From Liquorilactobacillus sicerae (lineage in GTDB: Bacteria; Bacillota; Bacilli; Lactobacillales; Lactobacillaceae): 64,000 nt of DNA. The notes under the pieces were generated by a model that saw nothing but the letters and a program-made list of their open reading frames with translations, was not told where the DNA came from and searched no databases. The position numbers were made by a program, and so were the translations under genes. The stretch's first letter is position 1. Each line of letters opens with the position of its first letter. Location of the stretch: the NCBI RefSeq assembly GCF_029916425.1, contig NZ_JAHAVQ010000008.1, positions 1-64,000 on the forward strand, read 5' to 3'. Below are positions 36,643 to 48,370 of this stretch, in pieces.

Positions 36643-38016
36643 ATGTCATTTCAAATGAGTCATAAAAAAAGAACAATCGTTACAGCTGTCTTATTGATTG
36701 CCTCTTTTTTAGCTTTAACAAGTCAAACCATGATGGTAACTGCACTCCCCGTCATTCAGCATGATCTCCAAGTTCCTTTGACGCAAGTTCAGTGGTTAAC
36801 GACTGGCTATATTTTAATTATTGGAATAGTTACTCCGCTTTCTTCCAATTTGTATGAGAAATTTTCCAACCGTTCTTTGTTTTTAGCAACAACCGGTTTA
36901 TTTATTATGGGCACGTTTTTAGGCTGTATTGCAAATTCTTTTTTGTCTTTATTATTGGCGCGTTTGCTGCAAGCAGTCGCCGGCGGTATTTTAATGTCCT
37001 TTCAAATGACTGCTTTGGTCATCATTTTTCCACCAGAAAAAAGAGGCACCATTTTGGGAATGTCCGGTTTAGTTGTTGCTTCCGGACCTGCACTTGGACC
37101 AACTATTTCTGGATTGATTCTCAATTTCTTTTCGTGGCATTACTTATTTATTCTGTTTCTTCCATTGTTCATTATTCTATGGATCATTGGTCTAGTAACT
37201 TTTCCAAACTTTTCTCAGCCACAGCCAATTAAAATTGATTTGCCTTCGGTTTTTTTATCTTTAGTTGGTTCCGGATTAGCCTTATCAAGTTTAACAACTT
37301 TCAAACAAAGTCCGGTTGGTGGTTGGTGTTCTTTAATCGTTGGATCAATCCTTGTTTATGTTTTTTGTCGTCGTCAATTAAAATTAAAACAACCGTTATT
37401 AAAAATTCGAATCGTTAAATTACGTTCCTTTTCACTTATGACTTTAATTGGCATGTTAGCTTTTATGGTTTTAATCGGAACAGAACAAATTTTGCCAATT
37501 TTTGTTGAAAATGTAAAAGGCCTAACCAGCATGCAAGCTGGTTTGATCTTATTGCCAGGAGCATTTGCAAATGCTTTATTTGCTGCTTGGGCTGGACGTT
37601 ACTATGATACACATGGCCCTAAAAAACTAATTTTTAGTGGTGCCCTGTTGATGATCATAGGTGCTTTGCCACTAGCGTTGATGACCAAACAAACCCCTAC
37701 TTGGATAATTGTTGTCGCCTACATGTTCCGGATGATTGGCAATTCCTGTGTCTTTTCTCCAGCAATGTCCGAGGCCTTTATTAAGGTTGCTCCCTTGGAT
37801 ATTAGTCATGCAACTGCCTTAAACAACACTTTGCGCCAAGTGGCTGGTTCAATTTCAACAACAATAATGGTCGTTATTGCTGATCTGCCAACTTCATTGA
37901 CGCGCGGTATTCATTGGTCAATTATGTTTACTTTCTTTTTAATTTTGACTTTAATTGCTGTTTTCCAAATTTATTTAACTCATCAACCAAAGATCAACAA
38001 AAATAGTTTGAACTAA
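36643..38016 (+). CDS. DHA2-family multidrug/metabolite exporter (MFS)
   Basis: This 457-residue membrane protein has about 14 helices. SQTMMVTALPVIQHDLQVPL in helix 1, ARLLQAVAGGILMS and the drug-antiporter motif C region (SGPALGPTISGLIL) near residue 145 place it in the EmrB/QacA branch, which exports toxic compounds by proton exchange. The substrate is unknown. It is monocistronic, with no adjacent TetR regulator. Confidence 0.9.
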   Translation: MSFQMSHKKRTIVTAVLLIASFLALTSQTMMVTALPVIQHDLQVPLTQVQWLTTGYILIIGIVTPLSSNLYEKFSNRSLFLATTGLFIMGTFLGCIANSFLSLLLARLLQAVAGGILMSFQMTALVIIFPPEKRGTILGMSGLVVASGPALGPTISGLILNFFSWHYLFILFLPLFIILWIIGLVTFPNFSQPQPIKIDLPSVFLSLVGSGLALSSLTTFKQSPVGGWCSLIVGSILVYVFCRRQLKLKQPLLKIRIVKLRSFSLMTLIGMLAFMVLIGTEQILPIFVENVKGLTSMQAGLILLPGAFANALFAAWAGRYYDTHGPKKLIFSGALLMIIGALPLALMTKQTPTWIIVVAYMFRMIGNSCVFSPAMSEAFIKVAPLDISHATALNNTLRQVAGSISTTIMVVIADLPTSLTRGIHWSIMFTFFLILTLIAVFQIYLTHQPKINKNSLN

Positions 38017-38229
38017 TGCTTGTAAAATAGTTAACTCTAATTCTTTTAACAGTTCAAACTAAAATAAACTATTTGCCAATGCCGCTATTACCAACCGAAC
38101 TGACTTGTAGTTATTAAGTTAATTGCCAAAACTTTTTGCATGTTTTAGTCATTTTACTTGCACCAGTTCTAATGATTGCTTAGCTTAACTAGTAATCAAA
38201 ATTCCCAGTTAGAATCTTGATTTAATCAT

Positions 38230-38261
38230 AAAAAAACAGCCATTGATTTGGCTGCTTTTTT
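38230..38261. terminator. Terminator between the MFS exporter and queH
   Basis: Stem CAGCC/GGCTG with flanking A6 and T6 tracts, able to act on both strands. The 210 bp before it (38017-38229) contain no gene I can recognise. Confidence 0.85.
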
Positions 38262-38276
38262 ATGAATTTAAACTAA

Positions 38277-39050
38277 CTATTCTTTAACTTCCTGGTGATC
38301 GTAAACAAAACGAATTTCAGGAAATTCACGGTCACCATCTTTACCCTTTAAGAAGTCAAGTGCTTCTTGGCGAATCTTCGGCAAATTGATTTCTTGAGCT
38401 TTAGCTGCAAAGATACATCCGCAATAGCATTGTCGATAAAGGTTGTATTCGTGACTCATTTCAATCGATCGGTGATAACCATTATTTTTTTTGAAATCAC
38501 TCGGTAAGTACTTAGTCGTATAAAAGTTTTGAACATCAATGCCAACACGATTGATCACTTGAGAATTCTTGTGCGGGCTGATCGTTAAAGTACTACCAAA
38601 GTAATCAAATCCAAGTTCAACCGCCTTAGCAGCCACTAAATCAAGCCGGTAGGTAAAACAAGCTCGGCAACGCTGGCCTCCCTCTGGTTCCCTTTCCAGG
38701 CCACGAACATTTTCAAAATACTCCTGTGGTCGATAAGGTGCAGCAATAAATTGAACATGATTGGTGGTCTTTCGATTAAAATCATGAATAAATTTCTGCT
38801 GAACATATTTACGTCGCTGATATTCAGCTCGCGGATGGATATTTGAATTTGCATAATAAATTGTTACTTCGGCATACTTTGTTAGGCATTCCAATGTATA
38901 GGTGCTACACGGAGCACAACAACTATGTAATAAAATATTTGGTCGTTGCCCGTTCAACTGCCAATTTCGAATCATTTTCTGCATAATTCGATCATAATTT
39001 ATTTTTTGATTAGGATTCATTTTATCCAAAATTTGGTGTAAATCAATCAT
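38277..39050 (-). CDS. queH: Epoxyqueuosine reductase QueH
   Basis: This 257-residue protein carries out the last step of queuosine formation in tRNA, reducing epoxyqueuosine. LLHSCCAPCSTYTLECL (CC and CxxC-like Cys) near residue 40, RCRACFTYRLDL near residue 110 and CYCGCIFAAK near residue 205 hold the iron-sulfur and metal-binding cysteines of the DUF208/QueH family. The ATG at 39050 (MIDLHQIL) follows AAGGGTAATTGG; an in-frame ATG at 39065 lacks a ribosome-binding site. It is the last gene in the pdh-lplA-SGNH direction. Confidence 0.93.
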   Translation of the reverse strand: MIDLHQILDKMNPNQKINYDRIMQKMIRNWQLNGQRPNILLHSCCAPCSTYTLECLTKYAEVTIYYANSNIHPRAEYQRRKYVQQKFIHDFNRKTTNHVQFIAAPYRPQEYFENVRGLEREPEGGQRCRACFTYRLDLVAAKAVELGFDYFGSTLTISPHKNSQVINRVGIDVQNFYTTKYLPSDFKKNNGYHRSIEMSHEYNLYRQCYCGCIFAAKAQEINLPKIRQEALDFLKGKDGDREFPEIRFVYDHQEVKE

Positions 39051-39104
39051 CCAATTACCCTTCATTTCAAAATTATACTTTAAGTATATACCCGCTCAAT
39101 CAAC

Positions 39105-40229
39105 TTAACAATCTGTGATAACTTTTTCAAACAATTTCTGCGCTAAAAGCTGTCCACCAGCTTTATTTACATGCAAATGATCTCCCAAATCATATTCAGG
39201 TACCAAATGTTGCTGCTGAGCAATTGCGGTCTTTGAAGCTTGAAAAATCCAATTAAATTGGTCCAACTGTCGATTAAGTAAAATTCGCTGCTGCTGAGAC
39301 CACTGATCTGCTGGATGTTTTTTTTGACCATGACTAAGTTTAAATGGTAAGAGATCACTAAAAATCAGCTGACTCCCTGCTTGCCTAAGATCATACTCAA
39401 AGCTTGTCACCCGTTCCACAAAACTTTTTGCATCAAATTGAGTTTGTCGAGCTGCCAAGCTGATCAACGGCAATAGTAAATCATTGATTCCAGCAAAACA
39501 AACTACATATTTAGGTTTTACTTTTTTAAGTCGTTTCGGCAATCGAGTAATTAAAGCCTCACCAAAAGTTTGAAAAATTGCTTCATCTTGAGGAGCATTT
39601 TGTAAAAATCGGTTGCCTGCAATTCCGGAATTCAAAACAAGGTAGCGACCAGGATACCGCGCTTGCAGTAGATAATCCAAACTAGCTGAAATCAGACCCA
39701 TTTCTGCCAATGAATCTCCCGTAAATTCAATCACTTTTGGTAGTGCTGCGGTCCATAAATCTACTTCTTGTAAGCAAAACCAGCCATGACGAGCGGTCAA
39801 GGTTTGATTTAGTCTAGGATAGCGATCATATTGCCGGATGAAAGCAGCATTTGTCAAGCTTGAATCATAAGTACTTAAAAAGTCACAATACTGTTGCGGC
39901 TGGCTGACAGTCAACCTAAAAAACAATTTACAACCGATTGTAACTTTAATATGACAATCATCACTAATGATTTGTTGGCCAACTGGGATTGTGAAAATCT
40001 TTAACCCTTGAAAAGCAAGCTGTTGTTTCACGTGGAACATTGGATCCAAGGCTACTTCAACTTTTTCAAAAATCAGTGGTTCTTGTCCAAATTGATTAGT
40101 TAAAACAACGCGAATCTTCTCACCGCTAAGATTACAATTAATTTGAATTATTTCCGTCAATGCTTTAGCTTTGACTGGTAGTGATGAAAAGTTCACATTT
40201 TGATGATACCAAATTGGCTGCCAGTTCAT
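39105..40229 (-). CDS. SGNH/GDSL-family hydrolase
   Basis: This 374-residue protein has an N-terminal beta-rich domain of about 160 residues and a C-terminal SGNH esterase domain. Block I is EFTGDSLAEMG with the nucleophile Ser, then LNSGIAGNRFLQ (block II, Gly), AGINDLLLPL (block III, Asn), and DHLHVNKAGGQLL (block V, Asp and His). There is no signal peptide, so it acts inside the cell. The same two-domain layout is common in sugar-ester or rhamnogalacturonan acetylesterase-like proteins. A perfect ParB-binding site lies inside the gene (40024-40039), encoding MFHVKQ. Confidence 0.9.
   Translation of the reverse strand: MNWQPIWYHQNVNFSSLPVKAKALTEIIQINCNLSGEKIRVVLTNQFGQEPLIFEKVEVALDPMFHVKQQLAFQGLKIFTIPVGQQIISDDCHIKVTIGCKLFFRLTVSQPQQYCDFLSTYDSSLTNAAFIRQYDRYPRLNQTLTARHGWFCLQEVDLWTAALPKVIEFTGDSLAEMGLISASLDYLLQARYPGRYLVLNSGIAGNRFLQNAPQDEAIFQTFGEALITRLPKRLKKVKPKYVVCFAGINDLLLPLISLAARQTQFDAKSFVERVTSFEYDLRQAGSQLIFSDLLPFKLSHGQKKHPADQWSQQQRILLNRQLDQFNWIFQASKTAIAQQQHLVPEYDLGDHLHVNKAGGQLLAQKLFEKVITDC
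40024..40039 (-). other. parS site (ParB-binding) inside the SGNH gene
   Basis: The minus strand reads TGTTCCACGTGAAACA, identical to the Bacillus subtilis parS sequence. parS sites cluster around the replication origin and are often within genes. The site does not disturb the reading frame. Confidence 0.88.
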
Positions 40230-40260
40230 TTAAAAATTCCTTTCACAATTGAGAAATCAA

Positions 40261-40299
40261 AATAAAAGTACTGACCAGTTGATGATCAATACTTTTATT
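40261..40299 (-). terminator. Terminator after lplA
   Basis: Stem AATAAAAGTA plus TGA with TCA plus TACTTTTATT, just after the lplA stop on the minus strand. Confidence 0.75.
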
Positions 40300-40301
40300 T
40301 G

Positions 40302-41315
40302 CTAATCAACTAACAATTTAATTATTTCTTTGCGCGGGATTCCTTTAAAATACTGGTCTAAATCAACCTGCGAAAGCTTTTGATCAATTGGTGCTGCTTG
40401 ATAGATTAAACCTTGCAGTTGCTTTTCTAAATCAGCAACATTAGCTGTTCCAAAGAAATCACCATAAAATTTAATTTGTTTAATTTTTCCTTGTTTAACC
40501 AACAAACGAGCATCGATCGTGCCGTTAGTAAAATGTTTCCGTTTTTGAACCGTATATTCAGGAGACTGTCCGTAGACCCAATCCCAATTGTTATAATATT
40601 TTTGCTGCAGCAATTCAATTTGTTCCTGATCTGCTGGCGTTAACTGGTACTCAAACTCTCGAGCAGCTTTCATCTCTGAAACTCCCAGCAATCTCATAAT
40701 CAATTGATCTCGAAACTCTTCAGTTGTTATTTGCTGATATCTTGGTGCAAGATAAGGTCGTAAATTTGTTACTCGACTACGAACTGATTTGATTCCTTTG
40801 GACTTAATTTTATCTTCTGGCACATGTAAAGCTTTTGCCACTTCAGAAGTATCAACATCCAGCATTAAAGTCCCGTGAGAAAAAGTTTTCCCATTTCTGG
40901 TATACATCGCGTTACCAGAGAATTTTTTCCCATCAACAACGATATCATTCCTACCGGTCACTTGAGCTCCAGTTACTCCCATTTCATGCAAAGCTTTAAC
41001 AATTGGAGCAACCATCGTTTTAAAATCACCAAAACGCTGTTCTTGAGCAGAAACAATAAAACTAAAACACAGATTACCTAAATCTTGATACATTGCACCT
41101 CCCCCAGATAAACGGCGGGTCACAGTTACTTGATGTTCTCGGCAATATTTTTGATCGATTTCTTCAACTGTATTTTGATTACGACCAACGATTACGCATG
41201 GCTTTTCGATATAAAACAAAACCATTGGCAATTCAATTTGATCGCTATTCATTAAATATTGTTCCGTTGCTAAATTGCGGCGGATATCAAAACTCTTCAT
41301 TGCTAAATATTGCAT
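40302..41315 (-). CDS. lplA: Lipoate-protein ligase A
   Basis: This 337-residue enzyme activates free lipoate with ATP and attaches it to lipoyl domains. CVIVGRNQNTVEEID near residue 35, RRLSGGGAMYQDLGNLCFSF near residue 72, the lysine region DGKKFSGNAMY near residue 128 and a C-terminal accessory domain are all present. It lies directly after pdhD and probably lipoylates PdhC. No lipoate synthesis genes are seen, so lipoate is likely scavenged. Confidence 0.95.
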   Translation of the reverse strand: MQYLAMKSFDIRRNLATEQYLMNSDQIELPMVLFYIEKPCVIVGRNQNTVEEIDQKYCREHQVTVTRRLSGGGAMYQDLGNLCFSFIVSAQEQRFGDFKTMVAPIVKALHEMGVTGAQVTGRNDIVVDGKKFSGNAMYTRNGKTFSHGTLMLDVDTSEVAKALHVPEDKIKSKGIKSVRSRVTNLRPYLAPRYQQITTEEFRDQLIMRLLGVSEMKAAREFEYQLTPADQEQIELLQQKYYNNWDWVYGQSPEYTVQKRKHFTNGTIDARLLVKQGKIKQIKFYGDFFGTANVADLEKQLQGLIYQAAPIDQKLSQVDLDQYFKGIPRKEIIKLLVD

Positions 41316-41339
41316 CTATACTACTTCCCTTACACCTTT

Positions 41340-42743
41340 TTAAATATTAGTTGGCAACCCGACTCCAACATCAGCTGCATCCAAAACTGCTTCACTAATG
41401 CTTGGATGTGGATGAATCGTCAAAGCTAAATCATCAATTGTTGCCCCGGTTTCAATTGCTAGGGTCAACTCAGAAATTAAATCACTAACATGGGGGCCAA
41501 CCATTTGAGCTCCTAATAACTCTCGACTAGACTTCTCAAAAATTAAGCGGACAAATCCAGTTGCACTATCCATCGAAATTGCTCGTCCATTAGCTGCAAA
41601 AGGAAACTGAGCTTTAGCAGCATCCAAGTCACGTTCCTTGGCCTCTTTTAAAGTTAAACCAGTTGTTGCAATTGCACTATCAGTATAACAAACCGCCGGC
41701 ATTGCCCGATAATCAATCACTGCCTTTGACCCCGAAATTGCTTCAGCTGCAATTTTACCTTCATAACTTGCTTTGTGAGCTAAAGCTGGACCAGGTACAA
41801 TATCACCAATTGCAAAAATATTTGGTACTGTTGTGCGACTTTGAGCATCAACCTTAATTAAACCTCTTTGATCTATTTGAATGCCAACATGTTCTAAACC
41901 CATTTCATGCGTATTTGGCTTACGACCAACACAAACTACACAGTAATCAGCTGCAATTTTCTTTTCTTCACCAGCTACTTCAAACGTAACTGTAACTTGT
42001 TGATCATTTTGTTCGGCCTTTTTTGCCATTGCTTTCGTATAAATATCAACCTTCTGCTGACTAAAATGATGTTCGATTACTGAAACTAAATCTGGCTCGT
42101 AATTAGCTAAAATTCGATCACTGCCTTCTAAAATTGAAACATGTGCTCCCAAGTTAGCGTAGGCTGAAGCCAGTTCACAACCAATATAGCCACCTCCAAC
42201 CACAACCAAATTTTTAGGAACTGCTTGCAAATCAAGTGCCCCAGTTGAGTCTATAACTCTACCTAAAAATTTAAAGTTAGGAATTTCAATTGGACGACTT
42301 CCAGTTGCCAAAATCAAATTCTTAAAAGTATAAGTTTGAGCTGAATCCTTCTTAATAACTCTTAAAGAATGAGCATTTTTTAAAAAGGCACTGCCCCAAA
42401 TTACATCAATTTTATGCTTTTTAAAAAGACTGGCAACTCCGCCTGTTAATTTATCAACCACACTTTTTTTCCAAGTTTGTGTTTGTTTAAAATCTAAAGT
42501 GGCTGCAGTTACTCTTAATCCCATTTTGGTGGAATTCATCGCGCGCTGATAACGATGAGCCGCTTCAATCAAGGCCTTTGAAGGAATACAACCAACGTTT
42601 AGGCACACCCCCCCAATAAACTCGCGTTCAATTACTGTTACCTTTTGACCTTTTTCAGCTGCTCGGATTGCTGCGACATAACCACCTGGGCCAGCGCCAA
42701 CGACGACAGTATCTAGATCAATCGCAAAATCACCAACTACCAT
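41340..42743 (-). CDS. pdhD: Dihydrolipoyl dehydrogenase (PDH E3)
   Basis: This 467-residue flavoprotein reoxidises dihydrolipoyl groups of the pyruvate dehydrogenase complex with NAD+. The FAD motif VVGAGPGGYVAAIRAAEKG, the redox disulfide GVCLNVGCIPSKAL near residue 45, the NAD motif VVVGGGYIGCELASAYANLG near residue 180, and the C-terminal HPHPSISEAVLDAA with the catalytic His-Glu pair are present. There is no N-terminal lipoyl domain. It lies 6 bp after pdhC. Confidence 0.97.
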   Translation of the reverse strand: MVVGDFAIDLDTVVVGAGPGGYVAAIRAAEKGQKVTVIEREFIGGVCLNVGCIPSKALIEAAHRYQRAMNSTKMGLRVTAATLDFKQTQTWKKSVVDKLTGGVASLFKKHKIDVIWGSAFLKNAHSLRVIKKDSAQTYTFKNLILATGSRPIEIPNFKFLGRVIDSTGALDLQAVPKNLVVVGGGYIGCELASAYANLGAHVSILEGSDRILANYEPDLVSVIEHHFSQQKVDIYTKAMAKKAEQNDQQVTVTFEVAGEEKKIAADYCVVCVGRKPNTHEMGLEHVGIQIDQRGLIKVDAQSRTTVPNIFAIGDIVPGPALAHKASYEGKIAAEAISGSKAVIDYRAMPAVCYTDSAIATTGLTLKEAKERDLDAAKAQFPFAANGRAISMDSATGFVRLIFEKSSRELLGAQMVGPHVSDLISELTLAIETGATIDDLALTIHPHPSISEAVLDAADVGVGLPTNI

Positions 42744-42749
42744 TGTTTT

Positions 42750-44048
42750 TCACCCTTCCATCAATAAAAGTTCTGGATCCTCCAACAACTCTTTTAAACG
42801 ATTCAATGCACGTTGAGCAGTGGCTCCATCAATCACTCGATGATCAAATGATAATGATAATTTCATCACATAAGCAATTTGCAGCTGATCCTCAACAACC
42901 ATTGGTGCTTTGATGATTCGTCCTAAGCCTAAAATTGCCACTTCTGGCCAATTGATGACTGGAGTAAAGAAACCTCCGCCAATTGAACCAATATTGGTGA
43001 TTGACATTCCCGTATATTTCATATCTCTACTAATTAATTTTCCAGCTTTCGCCTTTTGAGTATTTTCAGATATTTCCCGGGCAATATCAAATAAGCTCAA
43101 CTGATCGGCATGTTTAACGTTAGGAACAAATAAGCCATGATCGGTATCCGTAGCAATACCAATATTAATGTAGTCGTTGTAAATGATCTCTTGATTTTCT
43201 AGATCCACTTGCGAATTCAAGATCGGAAATTCCTTCATAACTAATGCTAGTGCCTTAACAACATAAGCCAAGAAGGTCAGGTGAACTTCCCGTTTAGCAG
43301 CCAATTCTTTGTATTTCTTTCGATGTTTCCATAATTGATCAACCACTGCTTCATCAAAGACGGTAACATGTGGAATGTTCTGCTTGCTGCGAATCATTGC
43401 CTTAGCAGTTGCCTTGCGAATTGATGACATCTTTTCTCGCGTTTGCGGCCATAAAGCATCCGCCGGAGTTGAACTAGCAGGCGCAAATGCCGATTCGGTC
43501 TTTTCATCAATTGCGGTTGTCTTATTTCCTTTTCCTTGCAAGAACTGATCAACATCAGCTTTAACAACGTGACCATGACTGCCTGTGCCCTTAACTTTTG
43601 TCAGATCAACATTATTTTGCCGAGCGTATGTCCGAACAGCTGGCATAGCTAAAACCGGCAGGCTCGTATTGGGAGCTCCAACGTTGACTTTACCTGACTG
43701 TGGTTGAACTGGCTCTTTGGCGACCACTGTTTCCAACTTAACTCCTGTGGGTGATGATGGTGTTTGAGCTTTAGGTTCCGACTTTTCAGCTGTTGCCGAG
43801 TTTTCTTGCTCAGATTCAAACTCAACTAGAACTTGCCCCACTGTCGCTGTTTGACCTTCAGCTACTAAAATTTGTTTTACTGTTCCTGTTACCGGAGAAG
43901 GAATTTCTTCGACTGATTTATCATTTTCAATTTCAAGCAGATCATCATCTTCCTTTAATTGATCGCCAGGTTTTACATACCATTTGGCAACTGTTCCTTC
44001 TGACATTCCCTCGCCAATATCAGGTAATTTAAATTGATAAATGCCCAT
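42750..44048 (-). CDS. pdhC: Dihydrolipoamide acetyltransferase (PDH E2)
   Basis: This 432-residue core subunit has one lipoyl domain (about 1-78; the lipoyl Lys lies in EIENDKSVEE), an Ala/Pro/Ser-rich linker, a peripheral-subunit-binding domain (AVRTYARQNNVDLTKVKGTG near residue 135), a second flexible linker, and the catalytic domain (about 205-432) ending with SFDHRVIDGATAQR, in which His and Asp are catalytic. The single lipoyl domain is typical of Gram-positive forms. It is the third gene of pdhABCD. Confidence 0.97.
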   Translation of the reverse strand: MGIYQFKLPDIGEGMSEGTVAKWYVKPGDQLKEDDDLLEIENDKSVEEIPSPVTGTVKQILVAEGQTATVGQVLVEFESEQENSATAEKSEPKAQTPSSPTGVKLETVVAKEPVQPQSGKVNVGAPNTSLPVLAMPAVRTYARQNNVDLTKVKGTGSHGHVVKADVDQFLQGKGNKTTAIDEKTESAFAPASSTPADALWPQTREKMSSIRKATAKAMIRSKQNIPHVTVFDEAVVDQLWKHRKKYKELAAKREVHLTFLAYVVKALALVMKEFPILNSQVDLENQEIIYNDYINIGIATDTDHGLFVPNVKHADQLSLFDIAREISENTQKAKAGKLISRDMKYTGMSITNIGSIGGGFFTPVINWPEVAILGLGRIIKAPMVVEDQLQIAYVMKLSLSFDHRVIDGATAQRALNRLKELLEDPELLLMEG

Positions 44049-44065
44049 TTATTTTGCCTCCTAAA

Positions 44066-46179
<2,114 letters not shown>

Positions 46180-46240
46180 CTACTTTGATTATACCGAAAA
46201 AATCTTTAGCATCTATTAAAATGCTATTTTATTGAGTTTC

Positions 46241-46254
46241 ATAAACCGCTTACA
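46241..46254 (-). promoter_or_regulatory. cre-like site upstream of pdhA
   Basis: On the minus strand TGTAAGCGGTTTAT, 12 of 14 positions of the cre consensus. CcpA control of the pdh operon is plausible but unproven; the exact pdh promoter is not clear. Confidence 0.5.
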
Positions 46255-46343
46255 TTACTATTTTAAAGCAATTTTATTTGATTTTAAACATCGTGATTTT
46301 TTGAACATTTAATTTTTCATATTATACTTGATTATGATTTGTT

Positions 46344-46377
46344 AAAAAGACTTTTTTAATAAAAAAAAGTCTTTTTT
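46344..46377. terminator. A/T-flanked hairpin upstream of pdh
   Basis: Near-perfect inverted repeat AAAAAGACTTTTTT/AAAAAAGTCTTTTT. It probably works together with the terminator at 46384-46431. Confidence 0.6.
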
Positions 46378-46383
46378 GTGAAT

Positions 46384-46431
46384 AAAAAAACAAAACTACT
46401 TTAATATATTTTTTTCATTAAAGTAATTTTG
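46384..46431 (-). terminator. Terminator of the mnmE-mnmG operon
   Basis: A 15-bp stem with one mismatch (CAAAATTACTTTAAT side), followed on the minus strand by a run of seven Ts, directly after the mnmG stop. Confidence 0.88.
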
Positions 46432-46439
46432 CCTAAAAT

Positions 46440-48347
46440 TTAATTAACTTTAGCAATTCTTCCCTGTTCAATATAAACAGCTAAAATAGCCATATCAGCT
46501 GGATTAACTCCGCTAATGCGACTAGCCTGAGCTAAAGTTTCCGGTTGAATTTTCTTTAGTTTCTGCCGTGCTTCAGTAGCTAAACCATCAATCGCATCAT
46601 AGTCGATTTTAGTTGGAATTTTTTTAGCTTCCATTTTCTTAAGCCGATCAATTTTTTGATAAGCCTTTTTAATGTAGCCAGCATATTTAAATTGAATTTC
46701 AACTTGCTCAATTACTCGTTGGTCAAGTGGCTGCGCTGGCGCAGGAATAAATTTTTGCAAATCTTGATAGCTTACCTCTGGCCGCCGCAAAAATTCACTT
46801 GCCAAAACTCCATCTTTTAATGGAGTTGATCCATGCTGACTTAAGAATTCATTGACTTGCTGATTCGGTTTAAGTCGAATTGTCTGTAATCGCTGTTTTT
46901 CAGCTTCAATAGCCTGTTTTTTCTTTAAAAACTTTTGGTAACGCTCTTCCGAAATCAAACCAATCCGATGACCAATCTCTATCAAACGTAAATCAGCATT
47001 GTCATGCCGCAAAATCAAACGATACTCGGCACGTGATGTCAATAAACGATATGGCTCATTTGTTCCTTTAGTTACCAAATCGTCAACCATTACTCCTATA
47101 TAAGCATCACTGCGCTTTAAAACCAGCTCTTTTTTTCCTAAAGCATGCAAGCCAGCATTGATGCCAGCTAATACGCCTTGACCCGCGGCCTCTTCATATC
47201 CTGATGTGCCATTTGTCTGACCAGCTGTATATAAGCCTTTGACTAACTTAGTTTCTAAAGTTGGTCTTAATTGGTATGGTGAAACAATATCATATTCAAT
47301 TGCATAACCTGGACGCATTAACTTAGCTTGCTCCAAACCCTTTACTGAATGGGCAATCCTGAGTTGAATTTCTTCTGGCATTGATGTTGATAAACCATCC
47401 AGATAGTATTCAGCCGTCTGTCTTCCTTCTGGTTCAATGAAAATCTGGTGTCGCGGTTTATCAGCAAACCGAACAACCTTATCTTCTATTGACGGACAAT
47501 ACCGAGGCCCGACACCCTTAATGATTCCGGAAAACATTGGTGCACGGTCTAAATTATCACGAATAATTTGATGTGTCTTTTCATTGGTATAAGTCAGCCA
47601 ACAAGACAATTGATTTTTAGGTGGAATGTAGTCTTCATCTTTACTTTCAAAACTAAAATGGTTAGGCTCTTGATCACCAGGTTGTTCTTCAGTTTCAGCA
47701 TAATTGATCGTTTGTCCATTAACGCGCGGTGGAGTACCAGTTTTGAAGCGTTTCAGTTCAAAGCCTAGTTTTTCCAGATTGCCAGATAATTTTTTAGCTG
47801 GTTGGGTATTATTTGGACCTGATGAATAGGTTAATTCACCAATAATAATTTTACCCCGAGCGGCTGTTCCTGTAGTTAGAACTACACTTTTAGCACCATA
47901 GTGTGCACCGGTGTTAGTAATCACACCTTTAATTACGCCGTCTTCAACCATTAAATCATCAACAATTGCTTGCCGTAAAGTCAAATGCGGCTGTTTTTCT
48001 AAAGTATGCTTCATTTCAATTGAGTACATTCGTTTGTCAGCCTGAGCTCGCAATGCCCTGACAGCTGGACCTTTACCCGTATTCAACATTCGCATTTGAA
48101 CATATGTCTTATCAATGTTACGGCCCATTTCACCACCAAGTGCGTCAACCTCACGCACAACGATTCCTTTGGCCGGACCGCCAATCGACGGGTTACATGG
48201 CATAAAGGCCGTCATTTCTAAATTGATTGTGATCAGCAATGTTTCATTGCCCATCCGCGCTGCTGCTAGTGCAGCCTCACAACCAGCATGTCCAGCTCCA
48301 ACTACGATCACATCATAATTCTGTCCTTGATATTGCTTGACTTCCAT
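46440..48347 (-). CDS. mnmG: tRNA uridine-34 carboxymethylaminomethyl modification enzyme MnmG (GidA)
   Basis: This 635-residue FAD enzyme works with MnmE to modify U34 in the wobble position of several tRNAs. The FAD motif [19 protein letters not shown] lies at the N-terminus; [22 protein letters not shown] near residue 50 and [21 protein letters not shown] near residue 365 are signatures; the C-terminal domain ([13 protein letters not shown]) binds MnmE. It is 23 bp downstream of mnmE. The pair commonly lies near oriC in Firmicutes. Confidence 0.98.
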   Translation of the reverse strand: MEVKQYQGQNYDVIVVGAGHAGCEAALAAARMGNETLLITINLEMTAFMPCNPSIGGPAKGIVVREVDALGGEMGRNIDKTYVQMRMLNTGKGPAVRALRAQADKRMYSIEMKHTLEKQPHLTLRQAIVDDLMVEDGVIKGVITNTGAHYGAKSVVLTTGTAARGKIIIGELTYSSGPNNTQPAKKLSGNLEKLGFELKRFKTGTPPRVNGQTINYAETEEQPGDQEPNHFSFESKDEDYIPPKNQLSCWLTYTNEKTHQIIRDNLDRAPMFSGIIKGVGPRYCPSIEDKVVRFADKPRHQIFIEPEGRQTAEYYLDGLSTSMPEEIQLRIAHSVKGLEQAKLMRPGYAIEYDIVSPYQLRPTLETKLVKGLYTAGQTNGTSGYEEAAGQGVLAGINAGLHALGKKELVLKRSDAYIGVMVDDLVTKGTNEPYRLLTSRAEYRLILRHDNADLRLIEIGHRIGLISEERYQKFLKKKQAIEAEKQRLQTIRLKPNQQVNEFLSQHGSTPLKDGVLASEFLRRPEVSYQDLQKFIPAPAQPLDQRVIEQVEIQFKYAGYIKKAYQKIDRLKKMEAKKIPTKIDYDAIDGLATEARQKLKKIQPETLAQASRISGVNPADMAILAVYIEQGRIAKVN

Positions 48348-48370
48348 TTTGATCTCCTATTTTATAATTA

